Shown one piece after another: positions 1 to 7,856 of a stretch of DNA of 64,000 nt. Position 1 is the stretch's first letter. Each line of letters starts with the position of its first letter. The stretch is from Methylophaga sp. 42_25_T18 (GTDB lineage Bacteria > Pseudomonadota > Gammaproteobacteria > Nitrosococcales > Methylophagaceae): the NCBI GenBank assembly GCA_002163085.1, contig MAAJ01000006.1, positions 372,001-436,000 on the forward strand, read 5' to 3'. The position numbers were made by a program, and so were the translations under genes. Below the pieces are notes generated by a model, which did not search any database, was not told where the DNA came from, and was given only the letters and a program-made list of their open reading frames with translations.

Positions 1-482
1 CCCAGTTCTATGCTCGAGCTGATAATTTGGCAGACTGGTTAGCAATTGTTGAAAAACGCTTAGGCAGCTTGTCCCAACGTTTAAGTGCTAGCGTGGGACA
101 AGCTCGCATCAATACTGACTTAGCCGGTGAACCTGCAGCCATACAATCCACACCCGTGCCAGCTGAAATCATTATCAAAACACCATGGGCACAAATCGAT
201 GATGTATTTTATGAATCTCGCGGTACTAGCTGGGCGTTAATTCACTTATTAAAAGCCGTGGAGCATGACTTTGTTGATATTCTGCAAAAGAAAAATGCCT
301 TAATCAGCCTGCGTCAAATTATTCGTGAATTAGAAGCGACTCAAGAAAGTGTCTGGAGCCCAGTGATCTTAAATGGGAGTGGTTTTGGATTTGTTGCTAA
401 TCATTCATTAGTGATGGCCTCATATATTTCTCGCGCTAACGCTGCCATAATTGATTTGCGAAGTCTGCTCAACCAAGGTTAA
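1..482 (+). CDS. DUF2333 family protein (3' part)
   Basis: The open frame runs in from the left edge (codons in phase from base 3) and ends with TAA at 480-482, so only the C-terminal ~159 residues are present. The segments RLGSLSQRLSASVGQ, SWALIHLLKA and NGSGFGFVANHSLVMASYIS match what I recall of DUF2333, a family of about 350 residues in gammaproteobacteria with an N-terminal membrane segment and no established function. No catalytic motif is visible in this part. A separate lipoprotein gene follows 50 nt downstream. Family assignment is fairly sure; function is unknown. Confidence 0.75.
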   Translation, partial: QFYARADNLADWLAIVEKRLGSLSQRLSASVGQARINTDLAGEPAAIQSTPVPAEIIIKTPWAQIDDVFYESRGTSWALIHLLKAVEHDFVDILQKKNALISLRQIIRELEATQESVWSPVILNGSGFGFVANHSLVMASYISRANAAIIDLRSLLNQG

Positions 483-532
483 CGTAGTTTTAAATAAAAT
501 CTTTTTTTAACTTATCGATAAGGAATTTCAGA

Positions 533-1162
533 ATGAAAAAAATAACATTATCCGTCTTAGTCGCATCCAGTTTATTAATCTCAGCATGCGATCAAGCACC
601 AGAGACTTCAGAGGCCGCTCCAGAAACGACTAAAACCATGGTTGAAGAATCGATGCCAACCACCACGCAAGTAGAAAAAACAGCTACTGAGATGGCCAAA
701 GATACTGCTGAAATGGACATGCCTGCTGCAACAGCTGACAGCAGTGCTGAAACGATGGAAGCCGTTGCCGAAGAAGTGTCAACAACAGCGACTGAAGAGA
801 CAATGCCTAGTGACGATATGATGGAGCAAGCTGCTGATGTCATCGAACAAAACTCAGAAGCGATCATGGATAAAGCAGAAGAAATGCTAGGCTCAGAAAT
901 GGGCGATCTTTCGAGTGATGATGCCATGGCTAAAGCCAGTGACATGATGGATAAAAAATCGTCTGATTTATCAGCAGATGCTGCAATGGAATCTGCCGAT
1001 CAAATTTCTGGTGATGACATAATGGCAAAGGCTAAAGCACAACTTGCAGAATCAAGCGAGTTACCTATGGATAAGGCACCTGAAATGGTTGAAGAGCCAG
1101 CCATGCCAGATACCGGTGAAGATAAATTAAAAGACGCCGCATCAGATTTAATGAACTTCTAA
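533..1162 (+). CDS. acidic Met/Ala/Ser-rich lipoprotein
   Basis: A 209-residue protein with a lipoprotein signal peptide: basic MKK, hydrophobic stretch, lipobox LISAC with the acylated Cys at about residue 19. The mature part is low complexity, very rich in Glu, Asp, Ala, Met, Ser and Thr, without further Cys and without aromatic residues until the final Phe. Loosely repeated units of the kind DDAMAKASDMM and DDIMAKAKAQL suggest an extended or helical chain. The start is supported by AAGGAA 8 nt before ATG. A terminator follows directly. I do not recognise a family; an envelope lipoprotein of unknown function is as far as the sequence goes. Confidence 0.7.
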   Translation: MKKITLSVLVASSLLISACDQAPETSEAAPETTKTMVEESMPTTTQVEKTATEMAKDTAEMDMPAATADSSAETMEAVAEEVSTTATEETMPSDDMMEQAADVIEQNSEAIMDKAEEMLGSEMGDLSSDDAMAKASDMMDKKSSDLSADAAMESADQISGDDIMAKAKAQLAESSELPMDKAPEMVEEPAMPDTGEDKLKDAASDLMNF

Positions 1163-1182
1163 TTTAAAGTGATTTAAATACA

Positions 1183-1218
1183 AAAAAGCCGATAGATATT
1201 TTCTATCGGCTTTTTTTA
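1183..1218. terminator. bidirectional rho-independent terminator
   Basis: A perfect 10-bp stem (AGCCGATAGA / TCTATCGGCT, 1187-1196 and 1202-1211) with a 5-nt loop, flanked by an A run on the left and a T run on the right. It can serve the lipoprotein gene on the plus strand and tupA on the minus strand, which converge here. Confidence 0.9.
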
Positions 1219-1221
1219 TGA

Positions 1222-2025
1222 TTATTTCACAGCATCTGGATAAAACAGCTGTTGATCCGCTTTACGAAAATTACTCATAATCGCTTGGCCTGCTTCACTG
1301 GTCACAAAGTCGATGTATTTTTTAGCTAGGTCGTATTTCACATGCTGATGCTTTTCTGGATTCACCGCCATCACATGATAAGGATTAAATAAGGCCTCAT
1401 CGCCTTCAAACACCACTTTCAAGCTCATCTTATCTGAATAGGCAATCTGAGTTCCGCGATCAGTTAATGCATAGGCCTGCTTTTCATCAGCAATCGTTAA
1501 TACCGCACCCATGCCTTGTCCTGCTTGAATATACCAAGCACCTTCGGGTTCTATTTCCATCTGTTGCCATAACGCTTTTTCTTTTTTATGAGTACCAGAA
1601 TCATCACCACGTGAAACAAACTCACTCTGACTATCAGCAAGTAACTGCAAAGCCTGCATAGCTGACTTGGCGCTGTTTAACGTAGCGGGATCGTGTTCTG
1701 GACCCACGATGACAAAATCATTGTGCATCACGGCTATGCGATCGATGAAGTCGCCTTTTTTTACATATTCCAACTCCGCCGCAGGTGCATGCACAAACAC
1801 GACATCGACATCACCATTGCTGCCTATTTTTAAGGCTTTGCCCGTACCAACAGCAATAACGGCGACTTTCACATCAAACTTAGCTTCAAATGCAGGGTGT
1901 AACACCGATAACAAACCCGAGTTTTCTGTACTTGTCGTGGTTGATATCTTTAGTAGTTCAGTAGCCTGCACAGTCAGACTAAACACCATAATCATTGATG
2001 AGATTAGAGATAAACCCAACTTCAT
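1222..2025 (-). CDS. tupA: tungstate ABC transporter substrate-binding protein TupA
   Basis: A 267-residue periplasmic binding protein with a signal peptide cleaved near VQA/T (residue 21). The oxyanion-binding signature TTTSTENSG at ~29-37, the segment VIAVGTGKALKIG, the VHAPAAE motif, SRGDDSGTHKKE and the aromatic WYIQAGQGMG are typical of TupA/WtpA-type tungstate (or molybdate) receptors. It should capture tungstate for an ABC permease, but no tupB or tupC lies next to it: the flanking genes are an unrelated lipoprotein and a porin. The neighbouring porin, the ModE-like regulator and moaCDE support a Mo/W role. Substrate preference (W versus Mo) is inferred from family resemblance. Confidence 0.88.
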   Translation of the reverse strand: MKLGLSLISSMIMVFSLTVQATELLKISTTTSTENSGLLSVLHPAFEAKFDVKVAVIAVGTGKALKIGSNGDVDVVFVHAPAAELEYVKKGDFIDRIAVMHNDFVIVGPEHDPATLNSAKSAMQALQLLADSQSEFVSRGDDSGTHKKEKALWQQMEIEPEGAWYIQAGQGMGAVLTIADEKQAYALTDRGTQIAYSDKMSLKVVFEGDEALFNPYHVMAVNPEKHQHVKYDLAKKYIDFVTSEAGQAIMSNFRKADQQLFYPDAVK

Positions 2026-2060
2026 TTTTTGTACCTAATTAAAATAATTATTAATAACGC

Positions 2061-3404
2061 TTAAAATGCCCACTGACTACGCACTTGAACGATGCTTGGC
2101 TCATCACCGTCGTTAGTGCCGCCATCTACATCAAGTACATCAACGTAGTTTGCTGAGAATCGTAAAGTTGGTGTTGGATACCAATTTAATGCAGCGGTCA
2201 TTGAATCAACCTCACCACCATCGATATCCGAATCAGACAAATCTAAGCTGCTATAGCGCAGGCCAAACTCCCACGCACCGATCCCACCTTCACCGACTAT
2301 GCCTTTTGGTTTTACTCCACCAAATGCACCTTTTTTATAAAGTCGTGACTCACCGGTAAAGAAATAACCTGTTTGTACATACCACCCATCAAAGTCCAAA
2401 TCACTGCCACTGTTACGATTGACAGAAGTAGTTATATATTCAGCTTGAGCATGCAAAGAACCAAATGTAGCTGCCGCCTCAACGCCCACTTTTAAATAAT
2501 CGCTAACATCTAAAATCATGCCTGTATCAACAATGTTAATGCCAGCAATATGACTTTCTGGTGTTTGTTTAAATTGAGTGGAATCATCGTTATCTCCGGT
2601 ATCACGATAATTTACGCCCACTCCAAAATGGATTAATTTGGTTTTCTCATTAATCGGTGCAAAGGTTGCTCGAGTACCTATTCCCCAGCCTTCATCTTCA
2701 GCACTGCCTTTTGTTGTCAAAGACTCGCCAAACAAGCCACCAGCCAAAGTCCAATGTTTATGTTTTGTACTGGCCATCACACCAATATGACGACCCGCAG
2801 CAAATGCTGATGGTAAAGCGCGCTCTGTGAACAAGGTGTATTTAGAGCTTGTTTGTTCTTGCAACATAAAGGGGTCTTTAAAATTACCGACTTTTAACTG
2901 CAAATCATCAAAGCCGTTATAACTAATAAATGCATCGGCTATGCCCTTGCCATTTGCACCGGTATTAGCAAAGTCATATTGCAATTTATAACCCCAGTCG
3001 TAATACATATTGCCTTGTAGATATAGGCGCGCACGTCTAATTTCGGTACCGTTACCCATATCTGGTTCACCGCTGTAGCTTGCGGCATCAGCTTGTACGC
3101 GGCCACCTATTTTTGTGCTGAACTTACCGTCACGGGTTTTAACAGTTATGCCACCTTTCACTTTGACTTCAACATCAGAAGGCTTCGTTGCTTCGGCTAA
3201 TTGTTTTTTAACTTCAGTTTTTTCTACAGTAGCTTGAGTCTGGTTTTGTTTTAACTCGGCAACTAAGCGGCCATATTGTTCATCACTGACCATGCCATTT
3301 TCATGCAGCATATTAATTAAGGTTTCAATTTCAGACCCTGCATTTGCGGGAAAAACGGTAAACGAAAACATGGCTGCGGCGATGGCTGTTATTTTAAAGT
3401 TCAT
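2061..3404 (-). CDS. OprP/OprO-like anion porin
   Basis: A 447-residue outer membrane protein resembling the phosphate-selective porin O/P family: signal peptide ending FPANA/G, a short helical region (GSEIETLINML...), a Lys/Glu-rich linker, then a beta-barrel with alternating aromatic residues and a C-terminal Phe (QWAF). RRARLYLQGNMYYDWGYKLQYD is the family's usual early barrel signature (positions ~135-156). I chose ATG at 3404 because it follows AAGGAG with good spacing; the frame extends nine codons upstream without a better site. It lies 35 nt upstream of tupA on the same strand, so it may be co-transcribed and supply molybdate/tungstate to TupA. Ion specificity is inference. Confidence 0.82.
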   Translation of the reverse strand: MNFKITAIAAAMFSFTVFPANAGSEIETLINMLHENGMVSDEQYGRLVAELKQNQTQATVEKTEVKKQLAEATKPSDVEVKVKGGITVKTRDGKFSTKIGGRVQADAASYSGEPDMGNGTEIRRARLYLQGNMYYDWGYKLQYDFANTGANGKGIADAFISYNGFDDLQLKVGNFKDPFMLQEQTSSKYTLFTERALPSAFAAGRHIGVMASTKHKHWTLAGGLFGESLTTKGSAEDEGWGIGTRATFAPINEKTKLIHFGVGVNYRDTGDNDDSTQFKQTPESHIAGINIVDTGMILDVSDYLKVGVEAAATFGSLHAQAEYITTSVNRNSGSDLDFDGWYVQTGYFFTGESRLYKKGAFGGVKPKGIVGEGGIGAWEFGLRYSSLDLSDSDIDGGEVDSMTAALNWYPTPTLRFSANYVDVLDVDGGTNDGDEPSIVQVRSQWAF

Positions 3405-3453
3405 TGTCCGAACTCCTTTAATTAAAATCATATAAAGAAAATATAGGTTAATT

Positions 3454-3468
3454 AGATCATATATATCT
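3454..3468. promoter_or_regulatory. AT-rich imperfect dyad, candidate operator
   Basis: AGATCATATATATCT is a near-palindrome in the 125-nt divergent gap between the porin gene and the ModE-like regulator gene. ModE-type proteins bind AT-rich dyads with TATA-like arms, so this is a plausible site, but it does not match the E. coli ModE consensus well and the whole gap is AT-rich. Confidence 0.25.
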
Positions 3469-3529
3469 ACTTATTATCAGTAGTCTAGCATTGCTATTGA
3501 ATATTTAAATATGTTTATATGTGCATATT

Positions 3530-4597
3530 ATGGATATTAAATTTAATATTAACTGGCAGCTTAGCAATGGCGAAACTCTAAGTATTGATCCCCTGCTGTT
3601 CAAATTACTAGCAGAAATTCAGCAACAAGGGTCATTAAAAAAAGCGACTGACAAGACACATGTATCTTATCGTTTTGCATGGGGTTTATTAACAAAATGG
3701 GAAAAGTTCTTGCAACAACCATTAGTTATTCTTGAGCGAGGACGCGGTGCTAACCTTTCGCCTATTGGCGTCAAACTTCTAAACGCTAATTTGCAATTGC
3801 AGGCCCGTTTCATACCAGAGCTTGATAACGTTGCCACTCAATTTAAACAAGAATTTGATTCTGTATTAATCAACGACGAATCATCTTCTTTGAACATTTT
3901 TGCTAGTCATGGCATTGCCATCGACAACTTGCGTGAGTTAATCAACCAACAACAAAACTTTCAACTTGATTTACATTTTCATGGCAGCTTAGAAAGCTTG
4001 CGCGCATTAGCTAATGGTGAATGTGATATAGCCGGCTTCCATATTCCTGATGGAAAAATGGCTAAACCGCTCACTCCTAGATATCTAGAGCTACTTGATC
4101 AAGAGCAACATCAACTCATCTACGTAGTTAAACGTAATCAAGGTTTGATGATGCAGCCAGGAAACCCTAAAAACATCTCATCATTAAAATCATTGGCTAA
4201 TGACAATGTTAGTTTCATTAATCGTCAAACTGACTCAGGCACACGCTTACTGTTTGACCAGTTATTACAAGCAGAAAATATAACGCCCTCTCAGGTTACT
4301 GGTTATCAGCATGAAGAGTTCACCCATATGGCGGTGGCAGCCATGATCGCTAGTGGTGTTGCCGATGCCGGATTTGGCATTGCGCCGATGGCAGAAAAGT
4401 TCAAGCTCGACTTTTTACCATTAATTTGGGAACACTACTGTTTAGCTGTGCCAAGAAAAATTGCCCATGACAGTCGTGTCGCCAAAATCATTGAGTTATT
4501 ACAAAGTGATAAATTTAAACAGGGGCTTGCCGGTTCAGCTGGTTACGATACAACCCAGACTGGAAATACGATTGGCTTTAAAAAACTGTTTCCCTAA
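3530..4597 (+). CDS. ModE-type HTH regulator with substrate-binding domain
   Basis: About 355 residues. Residues ~15-85 resemble the winged-helix DNA-binding domain of ModE ([26 protein letters not shown] region). Residues ~110-340 form a periplasmic-binding-protein-like ligand domain of the PBP_like type ([44 protein letters not shown]). This architecture is a one-component sensor for molybdate/tungstate or related ligands. ATG 3530 or GTG 3521 could start it; neither has a strong ribosome site. It is divergent from the porin-tupA pair, which it probably controls, and its last 4 nt overlap the end of convergent moaC. Confidence 0.85.
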   Translation: MDIKFNINWQLSNGETLSIDPLLFKLLAEIQQQGSLKKATDKTHVSYRFAWGLLTKWEKFLQQPLVILERGRGANLSPIGVKLLNANLQLQARFIPELDNVATQFKQEFDSVLINDESSSLNIFASHGIAIDNLRELINQQQNFQLDLHFHGSLESLRALANGECDIAGFHIPDGKMAKPLTPRYLELLDQEQHQLIYVVKRNQGLMMQPGNPKNISSLKSLANDNVSFINRQTDSGTRLLFDQLLQAENITPSQVTGYQHEEFTHMAVAAMIASGVADAGFGIAPMAEKFKLDFLPLIWEHYCLAVPRKIAHDSRVAKIIELLQSDKFKQGLAGSAGYDTTQTGNTIGFKKLFP

Positions 4598-5073
4598 AGT
4601 TCACGGACCCAATGACCTGATTTTCCACCTGCTTTTTCCAATAACCTGACATCAGTCATGATCATGCCTCGATCGACTGCTTTACACATATCGTAGATAG
4701 TCAGCAGCGCAACTTGAATCGCGGTCAATGCTTCCATCTCAACGCCAGTCTGACCACTGGTCTCCACCTGAGCACGACACTGCACGGCCACTTCATCCTC
4801 TAAAATTTTAAAATCAAGCGTCACTTTTGTTAACGCTAATGGGTGACATAAAGGAATTAAATCTGAAGTTCGTTTTGCCGCCATAATGCCGGCTATACGT
4901 GCAATTCCTAAGACATCACCTTTTTTATGATTGCCTTGTTTAATCAAATCTAATGTCTTCTCAAGCATATTGATTTTCCCCTCCGCAACAGCGACACGCT
5001 TAGTGATTGCTTTATCACCGACATCGACCATATGGGCTTCACCAGCTTGATTAAAATGCGTTAAATCTGACAT
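4594..5073 (-). CDS. moaC: cyclic pyranopterin monophosphate synthase MoaC
   Basis: A 159-residue MoaC, normal length for the family. It converts the cyclised GTP intermediate made by MoaA into cyclic pyranopterin monophosphate, the second step of molybdenum cofactor synthesis in the cytoplasm. Diagnostic segments are [14 protein letters not shown] (~75-88), [11 protein letters not shown] and the C-terminal MCKAVDRGM plus GGKSGHW, which carry the conserved Lys, His and Asp residues of the active site. AAGGAT lies before ATG 5073. It is divergent from moaDE across only 45 nt. No moaA is in the window. Confidence 0.96.
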   Translation of the reverse strand: MSDLTHFNQAGEAHMVDVGDKAITKRVAVAEGKINMLEKTLDLIKQGNHKKGDVLGIARIAGIMAAKRTSDLIPLCHPLALTKVTLDFKILEDEVAVQCRAQVETSGQTGVEMEALTAIQVALLTIYDMCKAVDRGMIMTDVRLLEKAGGKSGHWVREL

Positions 5074-5118
5074 CCAATGTTATCCTTTTAGTTTTCAATG
5101 TAAGAAACAATTAACCAG

Positions 5119-5346
5119 ATGAGTATTCAAGTCAAATTCTTTGCCAGTTTGCGTGAACAAGTGGGCGTTTCAGATATCGCTATTGATGCCGCTGAAACTG
5201 CAGGTGATGCATGGAATATTGCCACGGATAATGCAGAAACACCTGCAAATTTATTAGTTGCCGTTAATCTTGATTATGCCCAATTAAATACCGCTGTTTT
5301 TGATGGAGATGAAGTCGCCTTCTTCCCACCCGTTACTGGTGGTTAA
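5119..5346 (+). CDS. moaD: molybdopterin synthase sulfur carrier subunit MoaD
   Basis: A 75-residue ubiquitin-like protein ending in the obligatory Gly-Gly (PPVTGG), the site of adenylation and thiocarboxylation. It delivers sulfur to the MoaE active site during conversion of cPMP to molybdopterin. The VKFFASLREQVG opening and the VAFFPPVTGG ending are typical of the family. moaE starts 2 nt after the stop codon, so the two subunits of molybdopterin synthase are translated together. Confidence 0.95.
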   Translation: MSIQVKFFASLREQVGVSDIAIDAAETAGDAWNIATDNAETPANLLVAVNLDYAQLNTAVFDGDEVAFFPPVTGG

Positions 5347-5348
5347 TC

Positions 5349-5789
5349 ATGACCAGCAAGATCATCGACACAACATTTGATCCTTGGCAAGAAATACAAC
5401 ACCACCAAGCACAGTCAAATTTAAACAATAAATTTGGCGCTACGGCCACATTTATCGGCAGCATGCGAGATTTTAATGATGATGCTGATGTCAGTGAAAT
5501 GACCTTAGAGCATTACCCTGAAATGACCCAACGTTATCTAGAAAAATTAGAAGCTGAAGCCAAGAAAAAATGGCCGGCTTTATTAGATTGTTTGATCATT
5601 CATCGTGTTGGTCATATTCAACCCGCCGATGCCATCGTACTTATTGCTTGCTGGTCAGCACACCGTCGTGCGGCATTAGATGCCACAGACTGGTTAATCG
5701 AAGAGCTCAAACATAACGCACCCTTCTGGAAACAGGAACTACGAGAAGATGGACTGCGTTGGGTAGAAAAAAATACCGACGGTACTTAG
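5349..5789 (+). CDS. moaE: molybdopterin synthase catalytic subunit MoaE
   Basis: A 146-residue MoaE, which inserts two sulfurs from MoaD thiocarboxylate into cPMP to form the dithiolene of molybdopterin. Family segments visible are [54 protein letters not shown] and the conserved Lys region PFWKQE. The gene is coupled to moaD with a 2-nt gap and its stop overlaps the end of convergent gloA by 4 nt. Confidence 0.95.
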   Translation: MTSKIIDTTFDPWQEIQHHQAQSNLNNKFGATATFIGSMRDFNDDADVSEMTLEHYPEMTQRYLEKLEAEAKKKWPALLDCLIIHRVGHIQPADAIVLIACWSAHRRAALDATDWLIEELKHNAPFWKQELREDGLRWVEKNTDGT

Positions 5790-6169
5790 TCTCGTTCTAT
5801 CAACTCTATTTTGTACCCATCTGGATCTTCAATAAACGCCAATACGATAGTGCCGTGCATCATCGGTCCAGCTTCCCTAATGACTTTGCCACCACGTTGT
5901 TTGATTTGTTCACATGCAGCAACCGCATCAGGCACAGCAATGGCAATATGTCCAAAACCATTGCCTAGATCATAACTATCCGTGCCCCAGTTATAGGTCA
6001 GCTCTATAACGGTATTTGATTCTTCATCGCCATACCCTACAAACGCCAAAGAAAATTCAGCCTCAGGATATTCTTCCTCTCGTAATACTTTCATGCCCAT
6101 CACTTCAGTATAGAAGTGTATTGATCGCTGCATATCACCCACACGCAACATAGTGTGTAACATTCTCAT
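5786..6169 (-). CDS. gloA: lactoylglutathione lyase (glyoxalase I)
   Basis: A 127-residue glyoxalase I that isomerises the hemithioacetal of methylglyoxal and glutathione to S-lactoylglutathione. The four metal ligands fall at the same positions as in the E. coli enzyme: His5, Glu56, His74 and Glu122. The short length without the insertion seen in the zinc-type eukaryotic enzymes suggests the Ni/Co-activated bacterial class (inference). Its 3' end overlaps moaE by 4 nt on the opposite strand. Confidence 0.95.
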   Translation of the reverse strand: MRMLHTMLRVGDMQRSIHFYTEVMGMKVLREEEYPEAEFSLAFVGYGDEESNTVIELTYNWGTDSYDLGNGFGHIAIAVPDAVAACEQIKQRGGKVIREAGPMMHGTIVLAFIEDPDGYKIELIERD

Positions 6170-6284
6170 GATTGTTTATCCTTAAATATCTATTGGCTAC
6201 AAATTCTATAAAAGTGGCTATCTTCACGAGGGGAAGCAGAACAACAACTATTCCCCCGTGGTGATACTTTACAGGGTTTATTAT

Positions 6285-7856
6285 TTAAAATAAGAAACTA
6301 AGCTTAATGCCTATAGCTTGATCGGTATAATCCTCTCGACCATAGAAATCATAGCGGGCGGTAATTTCACTGCCATTATCACCTGTGAATCGAAAACCAA
6401 AACCAGCACTGTAAACCAGCTCATCAGGTTTGATACCAACGGTAGAAAACTTGCCACCGCCCCCTTCAAACGTAGACGTAAGACTTGAGCGTCTTGCCAT
6501 AAAGTCATAACCGACAGCTGCATCAGCCAATATTGATACACGAGAAGTTGCTGCATAATCGGCTTTAGCACCGAGACCGACGATCAAGGTTTCATCACTG
6601 TCTTTTTCAACGGTTAGATTTAACGCAGCGGCATGATCTTCTTCATAGCCATCAACAGCAACATAGCTGTAATCAGCATAAATATAAGGCGTCACCATAA
6701 AATTATTAGACACAAGGAAGCTATGTTCTAACTCAGCATTAACTTGTGAATGCCAGCTATTATATTCAACTTCGGCTACATCAAGCGTGAATACGCGACG
6801 CTTACTATCATAGTCTGTGCGTCCTGCACCGATTTGGAGATTCAACGCGGTAGTCTCACCTAACATTGCAGTGGCATATAATTTGGCCTGAAAAGTATCG
6901 ACATCAACACTGTGTTTGCCAAACGCTAAATCGCTGTCTATATCACTGCGAGTGTAAGCAAAGGCAAGTCCTAGGTTAAACCTTGGTGATAAGTCCTCAT
7001 CCACACCAACAGCAAGACCATAACTATCAATTTGATAACCAGAAACACCCTGACGATCGTCTTGCTCATTCCAATGTCCATAAGGTGCTATCCAGACATT
7101 TTTATCTGCCATTATGTCATCGCCTGACGATAGGCCTCTAACAAGATCTTGACGTGAACCAATCAAGTTAGTCATCGCAGTCGTCGCAAAACTTGTTGCC
7201 TGTGCAATAGCGCCAGACAATGCGGGTAAAGCCGACTCAACCGCATCGGCCACTTCTTGCTCTGTTTCCAGTGGACCAAATACGTTTAAGACATCAGCCA
7301 CCTCAGGCGTATCACCACCATTAAGTACCCAATCATCAAATACAGCTGCCGCGCCAACAGCTGCTGGCGAACCTGTTCGTCCGACTATATCTACAACCGT
7401 ATCTGCATTCACCACAAAAATATCAATCGCATTGCCATTTATCGCACCGGTAAAGTTAAACAAAGCCGAGTTATCCGTGACCTTAAATGTACCGTCAGAA
7501 ACCAAGGTGCCTGCAGAAACTACTGAAGATAAAGTTTCGCCAATAACTAGGGTATTGACCATATTTACATCAACATCAAACTTAGCATTACTCGCAAAAG
7601 AAGCTGTGCCTGTTACCGTCATCTGACCAAAGTTAGTGTCGCTATCAGCACCAAGCTGGAAGATACCGCCTGAAGTCTGTGTATAGTTACCAACTAACGC
7701 TGATGTAACACCTGCATCGACACTCACAACAGCACTTGATGCTTGGCCTACCGTCAAGTTGCCCGTATGAGTAAAGTTATTGGCAATATTTAATCGACCA
7801 CCATCATTGATCGTTGTGTTACCGACCATGGCACTGGTTGTGGACTTATCTATCAC
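6285..7856 (-). CDS. autotransporter C-terminal region with beta-barrel (frame-broken 3' part)
   Basis: 523 codons from a GTG that overlaps the stop of the upstream frame (GTGA). There is no signal peptide, so this part could not be exported alone. Residues ~1-170 are beta-helix-like passenger (NDGGRLNIANNFTHTGNLTVG; the junction of the stalk). Residues ~240-523 are an autotransporter beta-domain starting around VWIAPYGHWNEQDD, with alternating hydrophobic strands and a C-terminal Phe (KLSFLF). It is almost certainly the continuation of the 7853-10828 frame: the frame shown here has stops just upstream (TGA, TAG within 35 nt), so a one-base change between those and the junction would restore a single ~1,500-residue protein. 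Confidence 0.85.
   Translation of the reverse strand: MIDKSTTSAMVGNTTINDGGRLNIANNFTHTGNLTVGQASSAVVSVDAGVTSALVGNYTQTSGGIFQLGADSDTNFGQMTVTGTASFASNAKFDVDVNMVNTLVIGETLSSVVSAGTLVSDGTFKVTDNSALFNFTGAINGNAIDIFVVNADTVVDIVGRTGSPAAVGAAAVFDDWVLNGGDTPEVADVLNVFGPLETEQEVADAVESALPALSGAIAQATSFATTAMTNLIGSRQDLVRGLSSGDDIMADKNVWIAPYGHWNEQDDRQGVSGYQIDSYGLAVGVDEDLSPRFNLGLAFAYTRSDIDSDLAFGKHSVDVDTFQAKLYATAMLGETTALNLQIGAGRTDYDSKRRVFTLDVAEVEYNSWHSQVNAELEHSFLVSNNFMVTPYIYADYSYVAVDGYEEDHAAALNLTVEKDSDETLIVGLGAKADYAATSRVSILADAAVGYDFMARRSSLTSTFEGGGGKFSTVGIKPDELVYSAGFGFRFTGDNGSEITARYDFYGREDYTDQAIGIKLSFLF

Noticed and set aside
5074..5118. Moco riboswitch between moaC and moaD
   Set aside because: The gap is only 45 nt, far too short for the known aptamer, and shows no such fold.
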